From: Acanthosepion esculentum
Lineage: Eukaryota; Mollusca; Cephalopoda; Sepiida; Sepiidae
Length of the DNA stretch: 64,000 nucleotides
Direction of reading: 5' to 3'
Assembly: GCA_964036315.1 (NCBI GenBank)
Contig: OZ038517.1
Location: 13,902,772 to 13,966,771 of the forward strand
Positions within the stretch are counted from its first letter, which is position 1. Every line of letters starts with the position of its first letter. Positions 28,018 to 37,459 of this stretch are shown piece by piece. The position numbers were made by a program, and so were the translations under genes. Under the pieces are notes generated by a model that was given only the letters and a program-made list of their open reading frames with translations, ran no database searches and was not told the origin of the DNA.

Positions 28018-28378
28018 TATCATAGCAATAAAAGTATTAGGCTTAATATTACTAAACATATTAAAAAACGCGCGAAGCAACCGGTTTCGCTCCTGCTCAT
28101 CAGGCTTACAAGGGGAGATTTAAATTTAAATTTAAAAGACAGAAAATGTACAATAAAAGGAAATGTGGGGGGGGATAAAAAAAAAAATTAAAAAAAATAA
28201 TTTTTTTTTTTTTTTATCACTCTCCACATTTCCTTTTATTGTATATTTTCTGTGTTTTTTAAATTTAAATCTCCCGTTGTAAGCCTGATGAGCGGGAGCG
28301 AAACCGGTTGCTTCGCCCGTTTTTAATATGTCTAGTAATATTAAACTTAATACTTTTATTGCTATGATAAAATTTTGT
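28018..28378. repeat. Foldback element with canonical hammerhead-like cores in both arms
   Basis: Arms run from CATAGCAATAAAAGTATTAG to the A/T-rich centre near 28,185-28,215 and back. In the plus arm CTGATGA (28,285-28,291) is followed by GC-GGGA-GC (G-C closed, tetraloop), GAAA (28,300-28,303), CCGG and TT; flanking AAGC and GCTT pair as stem I. The minus arm (28,085-28,103) is the same with loop AGGA. Only stem III lacks a loop, so folding as a dimer would be needed. This is the closest match to the hammerhead consensus in the window. Confidence 0.65.
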
Positions 28379-28392
28379 ACCTTTAAAAATAT

Positions 28393-28395
<3 letters not shown>

Positions 28396-28431
<36 letters not shown>
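28396..28431. repeat. (TA)n microsatellite
   Basis: Pure TA run between two foldback elements. Confidence 0.9.
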
Positions 28432-28433
<2 letters not shown>

Positions 28434-28434
<1 letters not shown>

Positions 28435-28765
28435 CGAGATTACAATAAAAACATTTCAAAAATGCTACACAAAAGCTTTCGTGTTTCAACACTATCACTG
28501 TACTTCTTCAGGTAATGGTAAGTAGCTGGTGATTAAATCATTTTTAAGGAGATTAAAGAACAAAGTGTTACCTCTTTTCCGAAAGTTTAATGAGGGAGGA
28601 TTTTCAGAAAAGAGGTAACAATTTGTTTTTAAATTTCCTTAAAAATCATTTAATCACCAGTTACTTAATATCACCTGTACAATCAAAGTATTGAAACATG
28701 AAAGATTTTGTGTAGCGATTTCAAAATGTTTTTATTATAATCTCTCATAATAAAAATATAATAAT
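28434..28765. repeat. Foldback element, about 330 bp
   Basis: Left arm ATTACAATAAAAACATTTCA...TACACAAAAGCTTTCGTGTT...TACTTCTTCAGGTAATGG, right arm its inverse with substitutions. Termini carry the GAAACATGA...TGTGTAGC signature. CTGAAGA on the minus strand of the left arm (28,507-28,513) precedes TTGAAACACG, a degenerate hammerhead-like core. Confidence 0.75.
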
Positions 28766-28852
28766 AATATATTGTTCTACTCTGTATTAAAGCACTTTTT
28801 TAAAAGTAAATGCTACGAACAGTGGATATTTACTCCATCTGTTCTATCATTT

Positions 28853-28899
<47 letters not shown>

Positions 28900-28903
28900 A
28901 TTT

Positions 28904-28948
<45 letters not shown>

Positions 28949-28987
28949 ATTTGGATATATATATATATATATATATATATCTCATTT

Positions 28988-29025
<38 letters not shown>

Positions 29026-29189
29026 ATCTCATTTGGATATATATATATATATCTCATTTGGATATATCTATATATATATATATACATCTCATTTGGATAT
29101 ATATATATATATCTCATTTGGATATATATATATATATATATATACATCTCATTTGGATATATATATATATATATGTATACATCTCATTT

Positions 29190-29226
<37 letters not shown>

Positions 29227-29230
29227 ATTT

Positions 29231-29265
<35 letters not shown>

Positions 29266-29271
29266 TCATTT

Positions 29272-29306
<35 letters not shown>

Positions 29307-29312
29307 TCATTT

Positions 29313-29349
<37 letters not shown>

Positions 29350-29394
29350 TCATTTGGATATATATATATATATATATATATACATCTCATTTGG

Positions 29395-29425
<31 letters not shown>

Positions 29426-29431
29426 TCATTT

Positions 29432-29470
<39 letters not shown>

Positions 29471-29475
29471 TCATT

Positions 29476-29516
<41 letters not shown>

Positions 29517-29650
29517 CTCATTTGGATATATATATATATATATATACATCTCATTTGGATATATATATATATATATACATACATCTCATTTGGATATATA
29601 TATATATATACATCTCATTTGGATATATATATATATATACATCTCATTTG

Positions 29651-29697
<47 letters not shown>
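28853..29697. repeat. (TA)n array with TCTCATTTGGA spacers, about 845 bp
   Basis: Around two dozen blocks of (TA)n are separated by CTCATTTGGATA. The array keeps long frames open in all three plus frames (357, 296 and 286 codons of Tyr-Ile runs with SFGY/SHLD/LIW), which is an artefact of a repeat lacking stop codons and not evidence of a gene. Confidence 0.97.
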
Positions 29698-29700
<3 letters not shown>

Positions 29701-29950
29701 GTGTGTTTTAATGCTAACACGCATCACTTTCGACACTGTTTATAATTTTCATTCATATTCTCCTGCTGTATTCTATGTTCAAACACATCTGTTAATAAAA
29801 ATACAAGTGCATAATAACTCTCGGAACAACCTGCCTTGTGTGTGAAAACCAAGAATTGTGTTTTCTGTTCTTTCCAACGACCTGACAATTACGCAACCGC
29901 TGACAAATAAACATCATGTGAACATGAAACTAAATGGCAGAAAATCAAGT
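29698..29950. other. Intronic sequence
   Basis: No supported feature. Confidence 0.4.
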
Positions 29951-29952
<2 letters not shown>

Positions 29953-29998
<46 letters not shown>

Positions 29999-30125
29999 AT
30001 TAATTGATTTAAAATATTGTTTTTTTTCGCTACACAGTAATAACCATGTTTCAAAAATGGAAGCTAAAAGCTTCAAAATTAATTTTGTTATTAAATTAAA
30101 GACATTAGTTCCATTTCCTTATTAA
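29953..30125 (-). repeat. (TA)n run and GAAACATG repeat terminus
   Basis: A (TA)n run at 29,953-29,993 is followed by the inverse of TTTGAAACATGGTTATTACT...GTGTAGCGA (30,026-30,060). The same terminus in the opposite orientation follows a (TA)n run at 35.1 kb. Confidence 0.6.
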
Positions 30126-30439
30126 GCGAATTTTGGAGTAACATATTTTTTTAAATATACAGTTTTAAAGGCACGGCAAAGATTCATAATTGAGTGTTTC
30201 CAAGGATACCGATAAATCCATTCATATAGACAAGGGGTGGTAGGGTGTCAATTTTTTACTTTTCGTTGTATCAGTTAATAGTTACATTCGAAAGTGGGGT
30301 TATGTTTAGGGATGTGTAGGGATGTATTTTTGAACAAATTCTGACATCTGCTAAATGCATGTCGTCTGGAGTTTTATAAAATTTTTTATTTTTAACGGCA
30401 AAAATTCTTACAGTATTTTAAAAATATTTTTTTCTTTTA

Positions 30440-30660
30440 AAGTCGGCGTCACGTCGGCGATGTTGTGAAAACATATTCCTAAAATAGAGCACGGTGAATA
30501 CTAGACCCGGCTTCTTTAATATTTCCCCTTTTCTGGCAAGATTAATGCTGGACAAACGTACTTATAAACTTTAGATTCTAGTAAAAGTCTTCTCTTTCAT
30601 TAATAGTAATAAACTCTATTTTAGGAATACGTTTTCACAACATCGCCGACATGATCGCAT
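30440..30660. repeat. Foldback element
   Basis: GTCGGCGATGTTGTGAAAAC...ATTCCTAAAATAGAG at 30,450-30,489 is inverted at 30,613-30,652. The loop is about 120 bp. Confidence 0.8.
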
Positions 30661-30767
30661 TTCAAAACGGAACGCTGATCTTAAAATTCAGTCATTTTGT
30701 TTTGATTATTCTTATGTCTATCGTCTTTTCATGTTGACTTGAATATCGTCTAATTTTAATTATGTTT

Positions 30768-30830
30768 TAATAACTATGTCCTGAAGAAGGTCTACTAGAC
30801 CGAAATGTCTGACGTCAACATTGAAACAAC
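30768..30830 (+). ncRNA. Hammerhead-like motif
   Basis: CTGAAGA (30,781-30,787), A, the hairpin GGTCT-ACT-AGACC, GAAA (30,802-30,805), a small TGT/ACG stem and TC (30,815-30,816). The flanks ATGT and ACAT pair, with one mismatch next to the core. Followed by AACATTAAAAACAGTAAGCT and CATATTCGG, as in the 41.3-41.65 kb element. Confidence 0.5.
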
Positions 30831-31132
30831 ATTAAAAACAGTAAGCTTGCATATTCGGATTTTTTGTTTTTCCATATTCTTCCTCATACTGTCGGATCTA
30901 TATCCACATATTTGCTTACATATATATATTTGTAGAGTGGATAAATGAAACAGTCAAATATGAGCAGTCGTGTACACGTGTGCATACGAAAGCAAGTAAA
31001 TAAATAATAGTCAAATTAATGCATGACGTGTAAATGTAATAGTGCTCAAGGCGGTTACACAGAGCAAATATAGGTATTAATTGGTACATATGCGCATACC
31101 TGCATTTTTGGCATGTGACTATAGTTTCGCAC

Positions 31133-31137
<5 letters not shown>

Positions 31138-31162
<25 letters not shown>
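31138..31162. repeat. (TA)n microsatellite
   Basis: Short TA run. Confidence 0.85.
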
Positions 31163-31169
<7 letters not shown>

Positions 31170-31254
31170 GTATATGCAGGTGTGCAGTAAAATAGGAAAG
31201 AACACGTTAGGTAGATAAGCCGGTGTTCCTTAGTATTTAGCTTTATTTTCAAAA

Positions 31255-31591
31255 AGACAATGCTCCATACAGAAGTAGAACTTATATTATAATAATATTT
31301 TTAGTTTTTAAAAATATGATTCCTTCGCTACATAAGAGTTCTCATGTTTCAAAAGCGGGAGCCGAGACCCCTAACATAATTTTTTTAAAGTTATGTAGAG
31401 TTAAGGTGTCTGGACCCGCTTCCTTGTCAAGCGATTCCCAAATTCTTGCTGGACAAGGAAGCGGGTCCAGACACCTTAACTCTACATAACTTTAAAAAAA
31501 TTATGTTAGGGGTCTCGGCTCCCGCTTTTGAAACATGAGAACTCTTATGTAGCGAAGGAATCATATTTTTAAAAACTAAAAATATTATTAT

Positions 31592-31612
<21 letters not shown>
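31255..31612. repeat. Near-perfect foldback element, about 320 bp
   Basis: The arm ATAATATTTTTAGTTTTTAA...GTCTGGACCCGCTTCCTTGT is repeated in inverse with almost no change, with a loop of about 25 bp (GCGATTCCCAAATTCTTGCT) near 31,422-31,447. Outer ends carry GAAACATGAGAACTCTTATG then TAGCGAAGGAAT. High arm identity implies recent formation or gene conversion. A (TA)n run follows. Confidence 0.9.
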
Positions 31613-31624
<12 letters not shown>

Positions 31625-31649
31625 AAGAAATATAGTTTTAAGGTGTGCT

Positions 31650-31802
31650 ATATTTATGGGATAAAGTGCTCAATATCAGAGATAGAGCGTGTGTGAATAT
31701 AAAGGTGAACATAAAAGTCAACACTTAGAGGCGACAGTTGCCTGACGATTACATCTAGCATGAAACAGACTGTCGCCTTTAAGTGTTGACTTCTATGTTC
31801 AC

Positions 31803-31845
<43 letters not shown>
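31650..31845 (+). repeat. Foldback element with hammerhead-like motif
   Basis: Plus-strand CTGACGA (31,742-31,748), T, TAC-ATCTA-GCA, T, GAAA (31,762-31,765), CAGACTG and TC, followed by GCCTTTAAGTGTTGACTTCT. The left arm is the inverse (AAGTCAACACTTAGAGGCGA). A (TA)n run of about 40 bp follows. Partner of 22,920-23,077. Confidence 0.6.
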
Positions 31846-31848
<3 letters not shown>

Positions 31849-31882
31849 CACTATTGTATCAATATATTAGTTACTTTCGAAA

Positions 31883-31918
<36 letters not shown>

Positions 31919-32204
31919 GTGAACATAGAAGTTACAATAGTTGTCAGTGAAAAATGAATACTCTACTGCCCCTTATTTAAATGATTGGTTTTCTTCGTTT
32001 CCATAGAAAGTAATATTACGAATGTATAAGCTTATATAGCTCCGTAAATTTGAAAATTAGTTATTCCAAAATTCGCTTGGTGATGAAAGAGAACTAGGTA
32101 CTTTAATTTCTATAATTGAATTGGAAGTTTTTAGCTTCTGTTCTTGAAACATGGCATTTCCTACGTAGCGAGGGAATCTTTTTTTTTTAAATAATTATTA
32201 TATA

Positions 32205-32246
<42 letters not shown>

Positions 32247-32264
32247 AAATGGATTAATTCCAAC
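31846..32264. repeat. (TA)n runs and GAAACATG terminus
   Basis: (TA)n at 31,886-31,914 and 32,200-32,242. Between them, 32,130-32,185 reads TTTTAGCTTCTGTTCTTGAA then ACATGGC...ACGTAGCGAGGG, the terminus family described at 23.1 kb. Confidence 0.6.
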
Positions 32265-32515
32265 AATTATTTTAATATATTTTCCATTTATATGTTATTT
32301 TTATAGATATAATTTATATAAGTAAATGCTCTGTTTCTTAATTAAACAGTGTTAATTACATTTACTGGCCTAAAATTTTGTTTCTCCGACAGGAATCAAA
32401 CCTGTAATGCTTCATGGGAACCGTCATTTGATCTGATGTGCTGTTAACCATTCAGATGCTTCTTTACTTAAACTACCTGTATAAAATAACATATATAAAC
32501 GGAATATATATATAA
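32265..32515. repeat. Foldback with internal tRNA-like segment
   Basis: Ends TTAATATATTTTCCATTTAT and ATATATAAACGGAATATATA are mutually inverted. The minus strand of 32,385-32,470 reads AATGGTTAACAGCACATCAG...ACAGGTTTGATTCCTGTCGG, a tRNA-like A-box and B-box pair. It relates to the foldbacks at 25.6 and 36.6 kb. Confidence 0.6.
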
Positions 32516-32565
32516 TTATTATATTTATATATATATATCTTAAAGGAGAATAATAGGCTACTGAC

Positions 32566-32597
32566 CTTGACACTGATAACCTTGCTTCCAGAGACCC
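32566..32597 (-). CDS. Novel-type protein kinase C, 32-bp C1A microexon (partial)
   Basis: A 32-bp minus-strand exon between TTTCAG and GTCAGT. Its first base completes the Trp codon begun in the upstream exon; ten codons (GLWKQGYQCQ) follow, and the last G starts the Val codon completed by the exon at 25,293-25,375. It supplies the middle of C1A, including one zinc-ligand Cys. Both intron phases (2 on entry, 1 on exit) match the neighbours exactly, and the assembled C1A has consensus spacing H-X12-C-X2-C-X13-C-X2-C-X4-H-X2-C-X7-C. It is too short for ORF-based detection. Skipping it would shift the frame and destroy the zinc site. Confidence 0.93.
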
Positions 32598-32739
32598 CTG
32601 AAAAAAAAGAAAGAAAAGTAATGTTTAAACTAATCATTATTAACAAGCTGTGGAGAGCCATGATTACCTGCATCCTGAAGTAACATGGCATAAAAAAAAC
32701 ATGGAGAATCTTTAATCTTTATGTCTGTAAAAAAATAAA

Positions 32740-33790
32740 AATAAATGGTGTATCAAAAAGGACAGTTTTTCCCTTAACACCACTATTATTTTAACTACCT
32801 TCACTCCTCAGTAATGTTTATTGTTTTAAAAAGCAATGAAACTGATGGTGACATCCTGTTGAAGTTAAGCAATGCCAAGGCTGGTCAGTACCTAGATGGG
32901 TGACCATTCAGCAATACCAGGTTCTGTAAGCTTAGATGTGCAAGCAGTGTAATGGATAATGGCTCAGAATGAGAACTTAAAGGACTGAGTTCTAATTCCA
33001 ATCAGGTTCATTATATTCACTTACATGCAAAAGCTTGGTAAAGGTATGAATCCACCTCATCTTCCAGCTATGGGTTAAATAGTATGACTTAAAAAGGTTG
33101 ATAAGCCATAAAAAACAATCAATCAAAATGTGATGATTAGAATAAAGCCTAAACATATGATGAAAGTGAATTTATACATTTTTACAAGAAAAATATTAAA
33201 TATCATTTATTTATTTATTAGATTGTTTATTTACAAAAATGATTTTATATTTAAAAATACAATTAAAACTAATGCAATATTTATCATTTACCAATTTGTG
33301 AAGCAATATATATGAACACAATTTCTTTTACTTATAGACATTTACTAAATTATTAAAATACATGAACCAACTGCTAACAGGTGAAGCGCGAAGGTAGTTA
33401 AAAAAGTGTTGTCATGGGGAAAAATGGTCCTTTTGACACTACGCCTTATTTCAAGCATGAAGGTCCATGTTTGCCAAAAAATAAATAAATAAAAGAAAAT
33501 TTTTTTTAAATCAGTGTAGAATCATAATCATAAAAAATAAGCAGCATTTATTTATTAAATTGTTTATTGGAATAATTGGTAAAACATCAACTAATTGCCA
33601 ATCAATTTGAATTTCATAAAATAGTAAATAATAACAATGTCAAAAGGATGTTTTTTCCCTTAACGCTGCTATTATTTTAACTACCTTCACTCCTTGGCAA
33701 TGTTTATTGTTTTGAAAAGCAATGATTAGAATTGTAATAAAATTAATGAATGAAAGTGAATTTATATTTAAATTTCCTGTTTAGGATTTG
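32740..33790. repeat. Local duplication, one copy carrying a SINE-A
   Basis: AAAAAGGACAGTTTTTCCCT...ACTACCTTCACTCCTCAGTA at 32,755-32,815 recurs at 33,640-33,700 (AAAAGGATGTTTTTTCCCTT...CTACCTTCACTCCTTGGCAA). Both copies continue into AAAAGCAATGA, but the left copy then holds the SINE-A while the right copy goes straight to TTAGAAT...GAAAGTGAATTTATA, giving a paralogous empty site near 33,723. Confidence 0.8.
32850..33125 (+). mobile_element. SINE-A (5S rRNA-tRNA fusion), 5S head truncated
   Basis: Begins inside the 5S part: TGAAGTTAAGCAATGCCAAG, then TAGATGGGTGACCATTCAGC and TTCTGTAAGCTT. It runs without a gap into the tRNA-like part (GTAATGGATAATGGCTCAGA, then GAGTTCTAATTCCAATC), the CAGCTATGGGTTAAATAG body and the tail AAGGTTGATAAGCCATAAAA followed by CAATCAATCAA. 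Confidence 0.8.
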
Positions 33791-34170
33791 GTTTCCGGTT
33801 CCTTCCAAAATCTGTTTCAACTCTTTAATTCTAACATCTGTTCAAAAAACTGAACTTGTATTTTCTATTTATGTACATTTTTTTCCTCAATAGGAGTAGA
33901 TAGGTTTGTCTATAGTCCAGTTCACACACTTCTCCGATTTTTTTGAACAGGAGTAGAGGTTTATCCCTTATTTCCTGTTTAGGATTGGGTTTCTGGTTCC
34001 TTTTCCTGAAGTCTACTTCAAAACTCTATACGTTTAACATCTCCACCTAAACTGGACTTTTTTTTTTTCTCTCAATAGGAATAGATAGGTTTGTCTATCG
34101 TCTGGTTCTTTCAAACAAGAGTAGAGGTTTATCCCTTGTTTCCCGTTTTAGGATTGGGGTTTTCAGTTCT
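33775..34170. repeat. Imperfect tandem repeat, about 200 bp, 2-2.5 copies
   Basis: TTTCCTGTTTAGGATTKGGT, CTCAATAGGARTAGATAGG and GAGTAGAGGTTTATCCCTT each recur (for example 33,774 and 33,980; 33,890 and 34,073; 33,952 and 34,120). Confidence 0.8.
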
Positions 34171-34879
34171 TTCTAAAAATCTTTTCTTTTTCACTTCCAA
34201 TAGCCGCCTGCATTCTTTATGGCTTTGATCGGAGTGAATTGATTAAAAACAAGAAAAAAAAAACACTCAATAACCCCTCTTGCATCTTGCTTGGAGTGAA
34301 ATGATCAAAAATGAATAACTAACAATTCTTTTTCTAACAAAGTTGATGTAAAAAAAAAAAATGGAGGTATAACAAAAATGGAAATGGGAAAAGAATATTA
34401 GTGTTCTGCTAAATATGAAGAGCATCCTCTGTGAGAACTCTTGTAGTCTAATTAATGTGGCATTCTTCCACTGGCGCTTGTGACTTGGTGGCATTACAAC
34501 CTTGCTTGAAGTGGTGCCTCTTACTCTGTAAACCTCTGCCTCAAGTGGCTCTTGGGCACTGTACAGGATGAACATCAGTGCAAAGAAAAAAAAGCCATCT
34601 CTCTTAACTGCAACATCCTTGTTCCCAGCTGTAATCAAAATTGTTTTTGTGTTTGCTCATCGCACGTCACGACAACACAACCCTAAAATTCAAACATGGC
34701 ATTGTTCAGCTGTCAGAGTTTCTGCAGTGGGAAGACAAACATTTTGTTTGACACGCAAACTCCCCTCCAAAATGCCAAAGGTTAAAAACTTTAGACAAAG
34801 TATTTACTTTTCATTTAGTCTACAGTAACCCTCTACATTGAGTGGCTCTTGTATTTGGTGGGAAAAAAAAAACTGTCTA
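34171..34879. other. Intronic sequence, no supported feature
   Basis: Short frames (86 and 123 codons) show no domain. Possibly old repeat. Confidence 0.4.
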
Positions 34880-35008
34880 TATTTCTGAGATAAGATATTG
34901 TGACAATTTACACTATTTACATTGTTCAAACTGTTGTCTTCATCTTTATTGTCATTTGTCATATTCACAACATTTCAGCCATTGCATACTCCGGCATTCT
35001 TCAGGTGA
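34880..35008 (-). mobile_element. SINE-B tail fragment
   Basis: The minus strand carries CACCTGAAGAATGCCGGAGT, ATGCAATGGCTGAAATGTTG and the GATGAAGACAACAG...TATATATAGACAG-type end of SINE-B. The head is missing; a (TA)n run follows. Confidence 0.7.
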
Positions 35009-35016
35009 TATACATT

Positions 35017-35021
<5 letters not shown>

Positions 35022-35061
<40 letters not shown>

Positions 35062-35205
35062 CTCCAAAATTCGCTTGACAAGGAAATGGAACTAATGTCT
35101 TTAATTTAATAACAAAATTAAATTCGAAGGCTTTAGCTTCCATTTTTGAAACATGGTTATCACTGTGTAGCGAAAAAAAACATTTTAAATCAATTAATTT
35201 ATAAC
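35022..35205. repeat. (TA)n run and GAAACATG terminus
   Basis: TA run at 35,022-35,059, then TTTAGCTTCCATTTTTGAAA, CATGGTTATCACTGTGTAGC at 35,124-35,170. Confidence 0.65.
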
Positions 35206-35295
35206 ATTAATGCTCTGTAAATTTACATTGAGCACTACTGTATAAAAATATCTATAAGAACATCGGTTTTTATATCTTACTGTTCTTTCTTTTTA

Positions 35296-35602
<307 letters not shown>

Positions 35603-35662
35603 AGTACTTATTGTGAAGCGCTCAATATCAGTGATAGAGCTAACATATTTAGTTGGATTGAT

Positions 35663-35715
35663 GTGAATTTGTGACCTTGGGTTTCATGCCCTTGCGATCG
35701 TCAGACAAATATATA
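35663..35715 (-). ncRNA. Hammerhead-like motif with 6-bp stem I
   Basis: Minus strand: ATTTGT, CTGACGA (35,698-35,704), TCGCAAGGGCAT, GAAA (35,682-35,685), CC-CAA-GG, TC, ACAAAT. ATTTGT and ACAAAT pair over 6 bp (stem I); CC/GG with a CAA loop forms stem III; stem II is limited to GC/GC with an AAGG loop. The neighbouring plus-strand text CTCAATATCAGTGATAGAGC links it to the 22.9 and 31.65 kb elements. Confidence 0.5.
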
Positions 35716-35739
35716 AATTGGTTGGATGGTTTGCCACTC

Positions 35740-36215
35740 ATGCCCATCTATTAGGGTGGTGAGCTCATCCCTGTTGCAGACGTCTGCTCAAGCACATTTT
35801 GTATTTTTTGAATGTCCCCAGAGCCCAACTGTGTTTTATATGGCAACGATGCTGAGCGGACCTTAGTTACAGTTTCTGGGAGGAAGCTCGTTATCTGGCA
35901 TGACCCATAGTCTGAACAAAGCCAGCACGCCCAGACCCTCAGTCACGATGACTCATCACTTCATGCTAGCACAACTATTGACGGCTCCCTAAAGAGTTCC
36001 ATCTACCCAATTTCACTCATAAGGCTTGGGTCCACCGGAGCTGTGGTTTTTCAGGCTCTTTTCAAAGGTGCTGCACATTGGTATCACCCCCCCCCCAGAT
36101 CAATAGCATCAAGAAGTCACCTTCGTGACAAATCAACCATGGTGAGATTCGACCCTGGGTCTCATGATCAGAAAACAAACGTTCTAACCACTTGTCAAGG
36201 TGCTGATATTGTGTA
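35740..36215 (-). mobile_element. SINE-C (tRNA-derived, long body)
   Basis: On the minus strand the head reads GTGGTTAGAACGTTTGTTTT...ACCCAGGGTCGAATCTCACC (B-box-like GGTCGAATC), then GACTTCTTGATGCTATTGAT, CCAATGTGCAGCACC, and a body with TCATCGTGACTGAGGGTCTG and TCATGCCAGATAACGAGC. The plus-strand copies at 37,460 and 53,200 share these blocks. C10 at 36,087-36,096 interrupts it. Confidence 0.75.
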
Positions 36216-36244
36216 TAAATTACATTTAGGAGAGATTGGGAGTT

Positions 36245-36248
<4 letters not shown>

Positions 36249-36332
<84 letters not shown>

Positions 36333-36349
36333 ATATCTGAGTGTATATA

Positions 36350-36410
<61 letters not shown>
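36249..36410. repeat. Two (GT)n microsatellites
   Basis: GT runs at 36,249-36,331 and 36,353-36,410, separated by ATATCTGAGTGTATATATT. Potential Z-DNA former. The Cys-Val frames are artefacts. Confidence 0.97.
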
Positions 36411-36414
<4 letters not shown>

Positions 36415-36578
36415 TCGAACCTGTATCCTACACGTTACCATTATATAGCCTGACGTGCTATACCCGTTTAGCTACGAAGGAGCGTCTGGTTAGCAAGGTC
36501 ACTAAACTGGTATCGCACGTCAGGCTATATGACGGTTCTGTGTAGGATACAGGTTCAATTCATGTCGAAGGACACATA
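36411..36578. repeat. Palindromic pair of tRNA-like heads
   Basis: TATTCGAACCTGTATCCTAC...TATATAGCCTGACGTGC (36,413-36,460) is inverted at 36,506-36,565 (GCACGTCAGGCTATAT...GTAGGATACAGGTTCAATTC). Each arm carries a B-box-like GGTTCGAATA / GGTTCAATTC and a GTTTAG A-box-like region. A tRNA-derived SINE head is thus present in head-to-head orientation. Confidence 0.7.
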
Positions 36579-36990
36579 TTTTCTACAAATTTTCTCAGAC
36601 TTTCGGGGCTGGTAAATATAATTAACACTAGGCATTTACTTTAAATATTTGTATCTATAAAAATAAATGTATAAACAGAAAATATATTAAAATAAATGTC
36701 CGACTTAGTCTATTTCATAATATATGACATCATTTGTTTACATTACGATATGCTTTGAGCAGATATGAGTGTTTGAGAAAAATCATGGGAAATTTGTAGT
36801 TTAAAAGCAGTAATTCGACCTTACAGGTACAGGTTCAATTCCTGTGGGAGGATGCATATTTTCTATGAAATTTCTTGGATATTCAGGCCGGTAAATGCTG
36901 TTAATACTGTTTATTATAAACAGAGCATTTACTTACTTACATATTTGTATCTATTAAAAACAATATATAAACAGAAAATATATTAAAACA
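36579..36990. repeat. Two copies of an AT-rich terminus repeat
   Basis: GGTAAATATAATTAACACTA...GCATTTACTTTAAATATTTG and GGCCGGTAAATGCTGTTAAT...GAGCATTTACTTACTTACAT are copies of the arm seen at 25.6 kb; both end in TAAACAGAAAATATATTAAA. The second is preceded by tRNA-like ACAGGTTCAATTCCTGTGGG (36,832-36,851). Confidence 0.65.
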
Positions 36991-37014
36991 TTTGTTTATA
37001 AGTGTATATATTAT

Positions 37015-37310
37015 TTAATTTCCCCCCACATTTATTTGTAATTACTTTTAATTTATAATTTAATTTGATTTTAATTTGATTTTATTTTAATTTTAGTTTT
37101 AATTTATTTTTATTTTAATTTTATTTTATTTTATTTTAATTTAATTTTATTTTATTTTAAATTAATTTAATTTAAATTTAATTTAATTTAATTTAATTTT
37201 AATTTAATTTAATTTTATTTTAATTTTAATTTTAATTTAATTTAATTTTATTTTAATTTTAATTTAATTTTATTTTAATTTAATTTTATTTTAATTTAAT
37301 TTTAACAAAT
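37015..37310. repeat. (TTTTAATTTAAT)n low-complexity tract
   Basis: About 290 bp made only of T, A and rare G in ATTTTAATTTAATTTTA-type strings. Confidence 0.95.
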
Positions 37311-37459
37311 CCTATAAATACTATGTATTGCTCCATTATAATTATGCATCTGTCATTTTTTCGATGTGCATGAAAATAATCTGGTGAGAAAAAAATGTAT
37401 ATTTATTATTAACTCATAATTTATAGCTCTGTTATTCTACATTGAGCACTATTTTATTT

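Noticed and set aside
28772..29845. 357-codon plus-strand frame and two overlapping frames of 296 and 286 codons
   Set aside because: All three forward frames are open at once because the (TA)n/CTCATTTGGA repeat lacks stop codons; the product is Tyr-Ile runs without complexity.
36043..36545. Cys-Val-rich frames of 136 and 98 codons
   Set aside because: They translate (GT)n microsatellites.
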